This document shows positions 31,781 through 41,105 of a stretch of 64,000 nt of DNA, piece after piece. The position numbers and the translations under genes are program-made. The stretch is taken from NCBI GenBank assembly GCA_964036315.1, contig OZ038508.1, positions 51,689,959 to 51,753,958 on the forward strand. The letters are read 5' to 3'. Positions within the stretch are counted from its first letter, which is position 1, and every line of letters begins with the position of its first letter. This stretch comes from Acanthosepion esculentum. Lineage: Eukaryota > Mollusca > Cephalopoda > Sepiida > Sepiidae. The notes beneath the pieces are model-generated. The model was not told where the DNA came from. It searched no databases and saw only the letters and a list, made by a program, of their open reading frames with translations.

Positions 31781-31797
31781 TTTCTCCACTTTGTCAT

Positions 31798-31984
31798 ACA
31801 TTTTCCCCCAATATTGTTCTTGATATATAAAAATATTTGGTTTGAGGTGTGAGTTTGTAAACAGTGACTATTTAAGCTAATATTGCACGACTCTTCGGCA
31901 GAATTGAGTCACTGTCAGTCACTGTGTGTTTATCTAAATCTAAAAAAAAATAAAATAAAATAAACACGCTAAAATTCACCTTTA
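31798..31984. other. Spacer
   Basis: AT-rich spacer between the fold-back and the SINE at 31,985. Nothing recognised. Confidence 0.35.
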
Positions 31985-32124
31985 TCCCTGAAGTGCGCCG
32001 ACGGCTTAGTGGTAGAAGTTCCGACTGACGCCAATTCAGTCGGGTTTCGATCCTAGCTAGAGGCAACCGGACGTCTAGCCACACTGATGAGCTGTGAAAC
32101 AGCGAAACAGTCTATCTGTGGATG

Positions 32125-32127
<3 letters not shown>
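31985..32127 (+). mobile_element. tRNA-type SINE family E with 3' hammerhead motif
   Basis: The head has ggcttagtggtagaagttcc (A-box TRGNNNANNNG type) and tcgggtttcgatcctagct (B-box GGTTCGANTCC type) at tRNA-like spacing, so a Pol III promoter is plausible. It continues ggcaaccggacgtctagcca and ends in the hammerhead at 32,079-32,121. It is followed at once by a TA microsatellite. The diverged sister copy at 30,580-30,705 also ends at the gaaacagtctgtc segment and is followed by TA, so the motif marks the 3' end of the unit. Confidence 0.75.
32079..32121 (+). ncRNA. Type I hammerhead ribozyme candidate, canonical core
   Basis: CCACA (stem I), CTGATGA, GCTGT-GAA-ACAGC (5-bp stem II closed by a 3-base loop), GAAA, C-AGTCT-A, T, C17, then TGTGG (stem I, pairs perfectly with CCACA). 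Core spacing is exactly canonical, with no extra base before stem II. Stem III is reduced to A15.1-U16.1 plus a C/A mismatch; in the sister copy the same position is G (GTC), so the ancestral form would have the 2-bp stem III. The triplet ATC is permitted. Predicted cleavage is after 32,116. Confidence 0.75.

Positions 32128-32175
<48 letters not shown>
32128..32175. repeat. (TA)n microsatellite after SINE E
   Basis: Pure TA beginning directly at the 3' end of the SINE. Confidence 0.97.
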
Positions 32176-32289
32176 CGGATTCTCCTTCCGATTTCGACGT
32201 ATGAGGATGCCATAACAGCATACAGTTTTTATGTTTGTGTCGTTGTGATACTTCAGTCTCGCTAGTAACCTGCATACAACATATACTGT

Positions 32290-32840
32290 GCATCAGCGAG
32301 GATCTCGGGACATAGCCACAGTAATATTTGCTGACGCTTTTTGCGTTGTCTTTCGTCTCTTAGCCGGTCAATAGGAATGATTTCGAAATTTTTGATACCA
32401 TTCAGACACAAATATCTCCAGTTATTTATATCCAGGGAACTCGCTTGGAGTTAGTATGAGACACGTTGATAGCTGAGAGGTTACTCTGCTTGTCTTCATA
32501 CCTGAGCCAGGACCGTCCAACAATCCTTTGTCCATTATCAAGGTGGCTATACACGAGGACCTTAGGCATTCTATCGTCACGCATCCTTGCAACATAATCA
32601 GCTAAGCGAAGTTGTGACTGCATCACAAAAGTCTCAATTCCACCAATGTTGCATTATGTAAGAAGATCAGCATTGGACCACCTATCTTCAAAAGTATAGC
32701 CACAGATCGCGTAGAGACAACTTTTATGGAAGACATCCAGCTGATTGATATGGGACCAGTATGGGGTCTACAATTCTGAGACATACAACAGTGTGGTCAA
32801 AACGGCTGCTCAATCAACCATATTCTGGTGTCCAATTCCA
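32290..32840 (-). pseudogene. LINE relic, reverse transcriptase ORF C-terminal end
   Basis: The minus strand reads VDQLDVFHKSCLYAICGYTF, EDRWSNADLLT, a stop, then QLRLADYVARMRDDRMPKVL, VYSHLDNGQRIVGRSWLRYE. This is the (R)QLRWAGHVxRMxDxRIPKxLLYxxLxxGxRxxGxxxxRYKD segment common to many animal LINE ORFs. It is a different subfamily from the HVMRRE-type copies elsewhere in the window. One clear stop and the loss of all upstream domains mark it as dead. Confidence 0.7.
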
Positions 32841-33097
32841 TAACTTTCTCATTCTATAGGTGACGAAGCTTCACAAATGCAATTGTAACTTAGTTTGTGA
32901 TATGATCAATAGCCTGAGAGTTGCGTTTAACAATGATTGATTGTTTTGTTTTTTATGGCTTATCAAGCCTTTGTCAGTTATATAAGCCGAAATATATTTT
33001 ATATTGTAAGAATAATTTTTTTTTTGCGAGTGAATATTGCTTTGATCATTTTTTGAGAATAACAATGAATTTAAGCATGAAACAGCCATTATTCAGT

Positions 33098-33191
33098 GTT
33101 AATACCTATGTCCACACTGTTTATATAAGTTATCTCACTGATATAGAACACTTTTCTCCCATAAATATAGCATACATTAAAAGCTATATTT

Positions 33192-33222
<31 letters not shown>

Positions 33223-33226
33223 CTAG
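33098..33226 (+). repeat. Repeat F, copy 3, followed by (TA)n
   Basis: ctgatatagaacacttttct cccataaatatagcatac matches the F body, followed by TA at 33,196-33,224. A split piece of the F start (atagcctgagagttgcgttt) lies at 32,911, so this copy has an insertion of about 130 bases. Confidence 0.65.
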
Positions 33227-33359
33227 CAGTATAACCATTTTTCGACCGGGTGTTTCATTACTGGGAATTTTTGCCGTTCAATTGGAGCAGTTTAAGTTTT
33301 TTAAATTTTGACACGGAAATTACAAAATCGCCTACAGAAGGTAACGACGGAGAGTGAGA

Positions 33360-33660
33360 AGAAAGGACTAAGCATAGACTATAAGAAGACAGAATGCATG
33401 GTCATCAGTAAAAGGAAGAGCCCGAAATGCGATTTGCAGGTGGGGAAAAACTAGAACCAAGCAGACGCAGAAGTTTAAATATCTGGGAAGCGTCTTGACA
33501 GAAGACGGTAAGTGCGACACTGAGATCCGTAGACGTATTGGGATGACCAAGGACACATTCCAAAAGCTGAGCAGAGTATTGCGAGACAGTGACGAGCTTG
33601 AGCAGGTGGATGACAGAAAGTGGTCTAGGAGAGGAAGCAGAGGGAAGGGTGCAAGAGATA
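33360..33660 (+). pseudogene. RTE-like LINE relic, FKYLG segment
   Basis: The plus frames give LSIDYKKTECMVISKRKSPK, then in another frame KFKYLGSVLTEDGKCDTEIR, RRIGMTKDTFQKLSRVLRDS. This is the thumb-region motif of RTE-type reverse transcriptases (KTK.MVISK ... FKYLGS...G.C..EI..RI). A frameshift near 33,450 separates the blocks, and the sequence ends before the YGSECW motif. The minus frames at 33,368-33,704 are antisense shadows. Confidence 0.8.
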
Positions 33661-33699
33661 GATAGAGGTGAAGGGCCATGATCACCTACGTCCTGAAAG

Positions 33700-33989
33700 G
33701 ACATGGCATATAAAAAGAAACAAATTTAAAGTCAACCCACCCAAAAATCAATATTAGTAACAACAACTGAGGCACATCCCCAAATGTGTGTGTGGGGGGG
33801 GGGTAACAATTTGAATGGGTGATGGCCCTGAAAAGGGTTGTTTTTGGATTCGCAATCTTGCAAGGAAGGAACCTCTTCCATGGACCGTCATAATAATAAT
33901 ATACAATAATTTTTATTTATAATATAATTTTTTTTATAATTCTAATAATCTTTTGCTTTAGATTTCAAATCTCTAAATTGATTGTACGC
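33700..33989. other. Spacer with G-run
   Basis: A 10-base G run near 33,798 follows a short (TG)n. No gene. Confidence 0.35.
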
Positions 33990-34290
33990 TGTTTTTTACA
34001 GATATTAAATTTTGCATTTGATTTTTGCGCAAAGTGTAAAAAAACAGTTTTTTTTTCAATTTTTCACCTTCAAGGTTGTAATTTTTTCCAGCCAATTTGG
34101 ACTTAAAACCGGCACTGAAGAATTATCTATCAAACAAAAAAAAATTCATCGAAATCGCATGAAAACTGTGGAAACGCATAAACAACATTCGATAACACAA
34201 GCACACACACATACATACACACACCGTTTGAGAATTATAGATATAGATATATATTTGAAAGGAATTTTTATCCGACATTATTTCTTATGA
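33990..34290 (+). repeat. Retroelement 3'-UTR-like repeat
   Basis: gaattatctatcaaacaaaa aaaaattcatcgaaatcgca tgaaaactgtggaaacgcat followed by a short (CA)n and an (AGATAT) run is the kind of sequence found at the 3' ends of RTE/Penelope-type retroelements. No protein match. Confidence 0.4.
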
Positions 34291-34700
34291 CTATAAACGT
34301 TATTTTAGTGGATACACCTGTTTGTGTTGTTATCCCTGTTTTATATTTTATTAAACAATGGAATTAATAACAACTATACTAAATTCAAACATCTGTACTT
34401 ATTAAAATAATGTTTATAGTAATAACTATAAATAACGTTTATAGTACTAAAAAAGAAATATATACCGGATGTAACAGTGAAATTGTCCAATTCGTGGTAC
34501 AACGTAATTGTCTATTCCACAAAATGTTTAATATCTAAAAAAAAAACCAAAAAAACACTAAACTAATTAAGTTTCTTTTTCCAGATTTTCAGATAAGATT
34601 TTTAGCCATCTTGATACAATTTGTCGTAAGAATCACTGAAAAGCTCTTTGAGTCATTCAGCTAGAAAGAGAACATGTTAAAATCGCTTTGTGTCAGCCCC
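34291..34700. other. AT-rich DNA
   Basis: Contains a duplicated ataacgtttatagt motif (34,296 and 34,430). No gene. Confidence 0.35.
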
Positions 34701-34719
34701 GTTGCCTTCTCAAATCAAT

Positions 34720-34910
34720 AGTGAGAGGAAAAAATCATTCAGGCCTTCAGTAATGGTACCAACATTCATACTCTGGTTTCTATCTTCAAATTTCATTCAA
34801 GAACCATGAAGAGAATGGTGAATAAGTTTAAAGAAGAGGGAACAGTAGAGAGGAAAAGTGGATCAGGCGGTCATAACGAGAAAATGTTAGCTGACAACGG
34901 CAGAGGTTAA
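34720..34910 (+). pseudogene. Transposase N-terminal HTH remnant (Tc1/mariner type)
   Basis: The plus frame reads REEKIIQAFSNGTNIHTLVS, IFKFHSRTMKRMVNKFKEEG, TVERKSGSGGHNEK and then a stop. The pattern (helix, turn, R-T-hydrophobic, KFKE.G...R..G.GR) is the second half of the paired-like DNA-binding domain of Tc1/mariner-type transposases. The catalytic domain is not found downstream. Confidence 0.55.
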
Positions 34911-35400
34911 GCACACGACCATTTCAACCACCGAGCACGTCCTATATAGATGAAAGTAGTGAATGCAAAGCAATCAGTCTGTCCTTCAACACGCCTACTT
35001 TCCTCCTTTATGAGTTTTCACCACAGATAAAAGACAAGTGCCAATGGAAGATAATTCGCACATGACTGAACATAACAACGCGAACATTTTCAAGATGACC
35101 GTTACATTATTCACGTCGATGGCCACTTAAGGTAATAGACACACGAGCTTCCTGCCAAGACGACTCATCAGGTTTAATCACCTGATGTTGGTGTTGTGAA
35201 AAATGCCAGTAACGATCAAGAGCACCCTGCCCAAGTGTGATCGGCCTTAATTAGATCTTAATGTTCCCGTTGAGTGAGCAGTTTGTGAGCGATCTTTTTG
35301 ATCTTGACGCCAATTCCCGACATGAAATAAATTTGTCACCTCAGGTGAGAAAATAACTGATCGAACGGTGCCAGTTCAGTTGTACCGTTCTTTCTTTCGT
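34911..35400. other. No gene recognised
   Basis: Ordinary sequence without a convincing frame. It may include decayed transposon interior downstream of the HTH remnant. Confidence 0.3.
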
Positions 35401-35409
35401 TCCATCAAT

Positions 35410-35414
35410 CTTTT

Positions 35415-35463
<49 letters not shown>
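35410..35463. repeat. (CTTT)n microsatellite
   Basis: Pure CTTT units. The 12 bases before it (cgttccatcaat) also precede the CTTT runs at 28,880. Confidence 0.97.
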
Positions 35464-35589
35464 TCTTATTCCATCTATCCTTTCTGTATTTCTTCTTTTA
35501 TTCTCTCCCCTTCTTCCTTCATGAATTCCTTCTTTATATATCCCTTTCTTTTCTTTTCTTTTTTTATTTATGCGCCATTTTTTTTCTTT

Positions 35590-36045
35590 TTTAATCATTT
35601 TGCCCCAAGCGAGGCAATAAAGCCACTATAGCGCAAGGGGTTATTGAGTGTGAGAGAGCCTGAGAAAAAGAAAACATTATTAAGAAGGGAGAACAATAAA
35701 AGAACAGGAATTAAGAAAACGGAAGATAATTATTGATATTGCATTTACATTTTTGAAGATCAAAATCGACTGGGAAGCAAGAACCGGAAGTGGGTTCTAC
35801 AAGCGAGTAATGTGGGAGAATAAACTTTTAGCAAAGGCATTACGGTTACATCTGGCAATTTCAACTGGAAGGTGACGAAAACTTTGCCGCCAATCTAATA
35901 CTGCTCTTAAATTTAAAAAAAAAGTTTAGGTATCAACGAGGAAAGCTCACGAGAACAATTACTGTGAAAATATCTACAGAAATGGCACAGGGAAGCTACG
36001 TTACGGCGATGTGAAAGAGACTGATGCCGAGATGTCAGGTCAAGA
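35590..36045 (-). pseudogene. Jockey/CR1-like LINE, 3' end
   Basis: Ends with the family 3' block gccccaagcgaggcaataaa gccactat ... caaggggttatt. On the minus strand the preceding 350 bases correspond to the RT C-terminal region (LCHFCRYFHSNCSRELSSL-like in broken frames, LVEPTSGSCFPVDFDLQKCK). Five-prime truncated, decayed. Confidence 0.75.
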
Positions 36046-36220
36046 TAATTTCTTTCTTTCTTTCATTCATTCTTTCTTTCTTTCTTTTAAATTTCTTTTT
36101 GCTTTTTTTACGTTTCTTCTCTTTCTTTACCTCTTTTTATTTCTCCCTTTTTTCTTTCTTTTTTTCATTTTTATCTAGTTTTTCCATTCTTTTCTTTCGC
36201 CGCGTATTCAGTTTATGAAG
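36046..36220. repeat. Pyrimidine-rich CTTT stretch
   Basis: CTTT-rich with CATT interruptions. The Phe/Ser frame is an artefact. Confidence 0.8.
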
Positions 36221-36321
36221 GTTTCTTAATTAATTTCATTTTACTTGGTTGTTATAAACACTTCATAAAAATATTACGCCTATTTATAATTCAAACTATT
36301 TTTGAGTTACCGTGAAGTGAT

Positions 36322-36323
<2 letters not shown>

Positions 36324-36394
<71 letters not shown>
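36324..36394. repeat. (TC)n microsatellite
   Basis: About 70 bases of pure CT, then GTATGTATGTATG and a short TA run. Confidence 0.98.
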
Positions 36395-36398
<4 letters not shown>

Positions 36399-36604
36399 GT
36401 ATGTATGCATATATATATATATATCAAGAGAGATATAGAGAGATGGACAATGTGGACACAGGAATCAACACTGCATGGTAACTGTCAGTTTCACGATTCA
36501 GTGCGATCTTTAGGCCAAGTGTGAAATCTGGTCATTTTTTTTAACACAACCCACCGAAATAACTGAATTTTATAACTCTTATTAATGTTCTATTATAAGA
36601 ATTA

Positions 36605-37335
36605 AATAAACCTGAAATAAGGCTAAAACTTGAGAATTTGTTAAGCCTGTCCAGACTCAACTACAATTATCTGATGCTAATAAAAAGAAAAAGTGTAAAG
36701 CAAATATTGTATGATTACTTCGATGAAAAGTGAGTGAATTTCATGAAACTGTTGCCACATCATGAGTCAACTATAATTTATATATATGCGAAATAATTTA
36801 CATGTCAATTCACCATCTTAATTAGTATGAAGATTATAAACATGGCAAGACACAGATCAGCCCAAAAATTAAGCGCATTTTAAGTGTGAAGTTTAGCTCA
36901 ATTATTTTTATTACTATTGGAGCTTATAAAACAAATATGACCCAGATCATTTTAAAAATTATGTATATTTTAAATGTGAAGTTTGTCTCAATGTTTTTAT
37001 TAACATGAAGCTTATGAAGAAGACAAGGTTCAGAACAGTTGAAAAATTAAACATTTTAAGCATGAAGTATGGTTCAATATAGTATTTATCGGCATTGAAG
37101 GTTATAAATATAGCAAAGTTCAGATCAGACCAACAATTAAGAATATTCTAAGCATAAAGCAGGCTCATTGTTTTCAACGCAACTTTATTAAGCATTAATA
37201 AACTCTCATTAGTGATATATTTTAAACATAAAATAAGCGCGAAATAATGCTCAAACTTGAGAATTTATTAAACCTGACCTTGCTCAGCTAAACTTACCTT
37301 ATGCTAATAAAAAGGACAGTGTATAAGGAAATTAA
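36605..37335. repeat. Four-copy tandem repeat between two 90-bp direct repeats
   Basis: The flanking repeats (36,611-36,700 and 37,240-37,330) share gaaataaggctaaaacttga gaattt-ttaa, cctg, and gatgctaataaaaag. Between them about four units of 90-95 bp (36,821-37,170) carry attataaacatggcaa, agatcag, aaaattaagc, attttaa-tgtgaagttt and tcaat-tttt. No coding potential. Origin unknown. Confidence 0.75.
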
Positions 37336-37357
37336 TCAGTGAAAATATCTTAAAATA

Positions 37358-37919
37358 CAGGGTCTTCCAGAAAAATTGACATCGTTTTGTAGTCTAATAA
37401 CATAGCCAATTCTCGCTCAAATGATCTCAAATTTTAACAAAATGTGTGAGTTGACTTATCTCAATGAGAATCTACCAGGAAGATGGATCTGGTGTGTCAG
37501 TGATAATGACAATGTGTTGTTGAAATGGCCACCACGTTCACCTGTGTTTTTTTTTCTATGGGTCTATGTGAAAGGACATGTCTATATCCCCCCTTCTTTT
37601 TGCAAGCCCAGAGGAACTTAAGCAGAGAATCACTGAGGTGCTGGAGAATGATACGCAAGACATGCTACAGCGTGTTTGGCAGGAGCTCGACTACCGACTT
37701 GACGTGTGTCGTGTGACTGGTGGCGTGCATATTGAACATTTGTGAAGCTTTGTGAAATCGGTTATAAAAATCTACACCACTTTGAATATCTTGTTCCAGA
37801 TTTGATAAATAAATCTTTTATTGTTCAACATGAAGCCTGTTTAATTTCGTTTGCCTGGGAATTGGAGTTACTCGGATATTCACATTTTAAATGATGTCAA
37901 TTTTGGGGGGAGCACTCTG
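37358..37919 (+). mobile_element. Deleted mariner-like transposon with terminal repeats
   Basis: The left end CAGGGTCTTCCAGAAAAATT GACATC and the right end, reversed, CAGAGTGCTCCCCCCAAAAT TGACATC, match in their outer and inner parts. TA flanks both ends (37,356-37,357 and 37,920-37,921). At 562 bp only the C-terminal end of the transposase remains. Confidence 0.85.
37440..37745 (+). pseudogene. Mariner-like transposase C-terminal remnant
   Basis: Blocks LPGRWIWCVSDNDNVLLKWP, PRSP, FFLWVYVKGHVYIPP and, in another frame, EELKQRITEVLENDTQDMLQ, RVWQELDYRLDVCRVTGG, VHIEHL. This is the WPPRSPDLTPCDFFLWG...L..RI...TPDMLQRVW.EL.YRLDVCRV end of a widespread arthropod/mollusc mariner-like transposase. 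The segment with the catalytic Asp pair after PRSP is lost (PVFFFLW), and there is a frameshift near 37,600. Confidence 0.75.
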
Positions 37920-37937
37920 TATAATAGGCGCTTTTTT

Positions 37938-38128
37938 GTGTTTGTTTATGTGTGTATTTGTGCGTGTTTCCGTGTGTGTGTGTGTGTGTGTGTGTGTTTG
38001 CGTGAGTGTGTTTGTGTGTGTGCCTGTGTTTGTATATGTGTGTGTTTGTGTCTGTGCGATTTCGTGTGTATACTTTTGCGTGTGTGTTTGTGCTTGTGTG
38101 TGTCTGCGAGTGTGTCTTTGTATGTGCG
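37938..38128. repeat. Imperfect (TG)n microsatellite
   Basis: GT repeats with many single-base changes. Cys/Val and Thr/His frames on the two strands are artefacts. Confidence 0.95.
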
Positions 38129-38447
38129 ATTATTGCTATCGGACCATTAATGAAATATCTGAGGTAATTAATCTGTCTTGGAAATAATTCCAACGAATAT
38201 TATCTGAAAATTCATGAATAAAACGCTTTTATGCACTTCATTTGCCTCCAGGGGACAAAAAATAAAACTATTTGAATGTTTGACGCAATTTGAGGGAATA
38301 GACTAAATAATGCCTCACATTTTTTTATCCAAAGTTGTGACCCGGGGATGAACCATTCAGTCCCGTTAATTTGGGTTCCGCATCATAGTATAATTATATG
38401 TACCACATCTATTTCTACATAGATAGTACCCAAGGTCTTTCTACATC
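38129..38447. other. Spacer, nothing recognised
   Basis: AT-rich sequence between the TG tract and the palindrome at the SINE start. Confidence 0.35.
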
Positions 38448-38486
38448 GTACCTCCTTGCAATACCGCGATATTGCAAGGAGGTACG
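38448..38486. repeat. Perfect palindrome at the 5' end of a SINE
   Basis: gtacctccttgcaata and tattgcaaggaggtac flank a 5-7-base centre (ccgcg region). The right arm forms the first bases of the SINE A copy that follows, so either a second truncated SINE head was inserted in reverse or the end folded back during insertion. Confidence 0.85.
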
Positions 38487-38750
38487 GTCGAGTAATGGAT
38501 AGCGGCTCGGATTGAGGAATCGGAGAGTGGAGTTCGAAATCCATTACATTCATTTACGTGCTATTACATAAATCTTCTTCTTTTACCAACTATGGGTAAA
38601 TAGCAGGACAGACCGGGTTCTATGGTAACTGGTCTACCGCAGAAAGAAATGGCAGCCTACTGCGGAAAAAATCTGCCTCGCCAGTCATGGATCGAAAGAT
38701 ACATGATCGCTTAAGCGTGTATCACGCATGGCACATAACTGACTGATTCT
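38480..38750 (+). mobile_element. tRNA-derived SINE, family A
   Basis: ggtacggtcgagtaatggat agcggctcgg (A-box region), gagagtggagttcgaaatcc (B-box region), cacttacgtgcta-type block (catttacgtgctattacata), accaactatgggtaaatagc aggacagac, ctggtctaccgcagaaagaa atggcagcctactgcgg, and a 3' end gatacatgatcgcttaagcg tgtatcacgcatggcacata actgactga. Nearly full length; the reference copy for the family here. Confidence 0.88.
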
Positions 38751-38829
38751 CCTCTGACTTCCTCATTTTGATCCTTGAGGTCAGATACGGGAAAACAGGG
38801 GAAGTCGTTTTTGATTTGTTACAACTAAC

Positions 38830-39452
38830 GTTTTCCTAGTAAAAAAAAATACCAACAATACATTTTCATAGTAAAAAAAAATACCAACAATACATTTTCC
38901 TAGTAAAAAAAAATACCAGCAATACATTTTCCTAGTAAAAAAAAATACCAGCAATACTTTTTCCTAGTAAAAAAAAATACCAGCAATATATTTTCATAGT
39001 AAAAAAAATAATACCAGCAATACATTTTCCTAGTAAAAAAAATACCAGCAATACATTTTCATAGTAAAAAATAATACCAGCAATACATTTTCATAGTAAA
39101 AAAAAATACCAGCAATACTTTTTCCTAGTAAAAAAATAATACCAGCAATACATTTTCATAGTAAAAAAAATAATACCAGCAATACATTTTCCTAGTAAAA
39201 AAAAATACCAGCAATACATTTTCATAGTAAAAAATAATACCAGCAATACATTTTCCTAGTAAAAAAAAATACCAGCAATACATTTTCCTAGTAAAAAAAA
39301 ATACCAACAATACATTTTCATAGTAAAAAAAATAATACCAGCAATACATTTTCGTAGTAAAAAAAATAATACCAGCAATACATTTTCGTAGTAAAAAAAA
39401 TAATACCAGCAATACATTTTCTTGGTAAAAAAAAAAATACCAACAATACATT
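38830..39452. repeat. Minisatellite, 31-35-bp unit, about 19 copies
   Basis: Unit ccagcaatacattttcctag taaaaaaaaata with variation in the A-run length and ccta/cata/cgta changes. The minus frame of YCWY-F-ENVL repeats is an artefact. The unit core matches (in reverse) the small array at the start of the window. Confidence 0.97.
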
Positions 39453-39696
39453 TTAAAGGAACATGATCAGCATTAACTGTAGTTGAAGACATACAATTGC
39501 GTTCAAACTATATTTACTTGAAGCTATAAACTTGTTTCAATTATTTGCATTTCGGCACGAATGAGCCAGGGGACATAATATGTGGCCAAACAAAATCAAA
39601 GAACCGACATGAAAGAAATCTTTCGTGCCATTAATCCATATAATATCCTACAGTTTCTTAAAGAAATCAAACTGTATTCCAAAATATAACTTCAAC

Positions 39697-39770
39697 AAAA
39701 AAAATCTGCCTCGTCAGTCATGTATCGGAAGATAATTGATGGCCAAAGCATGGCACGTAACTGACTGACT
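39697..39770 (+). mobile_element. SINE family A 3' end fragment
   Basis: aatctgcctcgtcagtcatg tatcggaagata ... gcatggcacgtaactgactg is the terminal 75 bases of family A. It lies 250 bases past the minisatellite, with the full SINE copy on the other side. Confidence 0.75.
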
Positions 39771-40808
39771 GATTTATATTGCACTCAATTTGAAAATTGG
39801 GATTTGACATGATAAATAAGAATAACAAATATTGTTTTCCAACTTTCCAACTCGTTACTGTTTTTGGTTTTTTTTTTTCAGAAACTAGTTCAAAAGTTCA
39901 AAATCGTAGCGTTACAATTTAATTCCGGTGATCAGTGAATGCTTTATAGCACAAGTTTATGAAATTCATAATTTACTGAAGCATTACAAATTGTATAAAG
40001 ACATGATGCATGGCACATGCACTTTATTACTGAATCACTATGCCATCAAATAAGACCTTCATTTACTACAAAAGAAAATTTATACATAACAATGTAGCTA
40101 TATTATTTTGTAATATTTTATACAGTGAAGTAGTTTTAGTGTGATTTTAAATTAACAATACAAATTTAAAAACATTTTGTCTTATAATTTATGCCCAGCA
40201 ATATTATGGTGTTATATACACTTTTATCTGTTATTTGTTTTTATTAATTATGATCAAACAAATGATGTAACAAATGAGTGAACAAATCTTATTCATTGAG
40301 TAGCCTTTTTTGTAATCTTTCACAATTTTTTAAAACTTTTCACTTATTGAATACAGTAAAAAAATACCTATTTTGGTTATGGTGATTCATAATTAAAATT
40401 CTGGTTTGAATATATTTTCCATTCAATGTATCCAATACAAAAATAGCAACTTTATTTGGATTTATTCCTGAAATAGTAAAGTTTTGAAGTCAGTTTGTAA
40501 GCAAAAACATGCGGAAATTAAGTATTTCTGTACATTTTTTAAGACGATATTAAAATTAAATGCTCAAAAATTTGGTAAAAGCCAAGGATCTAATGAATCT
40601 AATTTTTGGTGTCATTACTTATCACTTCAAACCCCAACTTTCACACCGAGGGCAATGTTGATTTTCTAAAAAGAAATAATAAATCAACCTGCCATATTTT
40701 TGGTGAGTCCTCTTTTAGTTGTGATGATTTTAGAACTCTGAAATCGTGCCTGGTGCCAAGATCGTCATCTGATGAAAGCCTTGTTGGCATTTTTTTTCAT
40801 CTACTATT
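39771..40808. other. AT-rich DNA, no gene recognised
   Basis: The plus frames at 40,484-40,669 and 40,606-41,295 have no motif. The block atctgatgaaagccttgttggc at 40,768 superficially resembles a hammerhead start but lacks GAAA. Confidence 0.35.
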
Positions 40809-40809
40809 T

Positions 40810-40811
<2 letters not shown>

Positions 40812-40894
<83 letters not shown>

Positions 40895-41105
40895 ACATTT
40901 TCTCTTTCTCTTTTTTGTCTTTTACCCACTCTTTGTCTCTTTTGCTTTTCTTTCTTCATCTCACTCGCTCTCTCTCTCTCGCTCTCTCTCTCTCTTTCTC
41001 TTTCTCAGTTACATTTTCTCTTTCTCTCTTTTGTCTTTTACCCACTCTTTGTCTATTTTGCTTTTCTTTCTTCATCTCACTCGCTCGCTCGCTCTCTCGG
41101 TCTCT
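40812..41105. repeat. (TC)n microsatellite with a duplicated 110-bp unit
   Basis: An 80-base CT run is followed by two copies of cagttacattttctctttct ... ttgtcttttacccactcttt gtct-ttttgcttttctttcttcatctcactcgct (40,891-40,975 and 41,007-41,095). The duplication is recent, with only a few differences. Confidence 0.9.

Larger units (their letters stand above)
31367..31797. repeat. Fold-back element with a hammerhead-like motif in each arm
   Basis: The left arm (31,367-31,428: agtgtaaaaagttttctta ... gtcctttaggacttcatcag) and the right arm (31,735-31,797: ctgatgaagtcctaaagacg aaac ... aagaaaactttctccacttt) are inverted copies. The 300-base interior resembles 43,310-43,460 (aatagaa, aaatg-tgt-aagaac, atttactgt, ttttctcctttgaa), so the interior is a repeat of its own. 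The minus frame at 31,526 is unassigned. Confidence 0.8.

Noticed and set aside
37851..38193. Cys/Val-rich 99-codon frame that could look like a secreted cysteine-rich peptide
   Set aside because: It is the translation of an imperfect (TG)n tract, open in several frames on both strands.
40768..40800. ctgatgaaagccttgttggc, a possible hammerhead start with GCC/GGC stem
   Set aside because: No GAAA follows the hairpin (a T-run does), so the catalytic core is missing.
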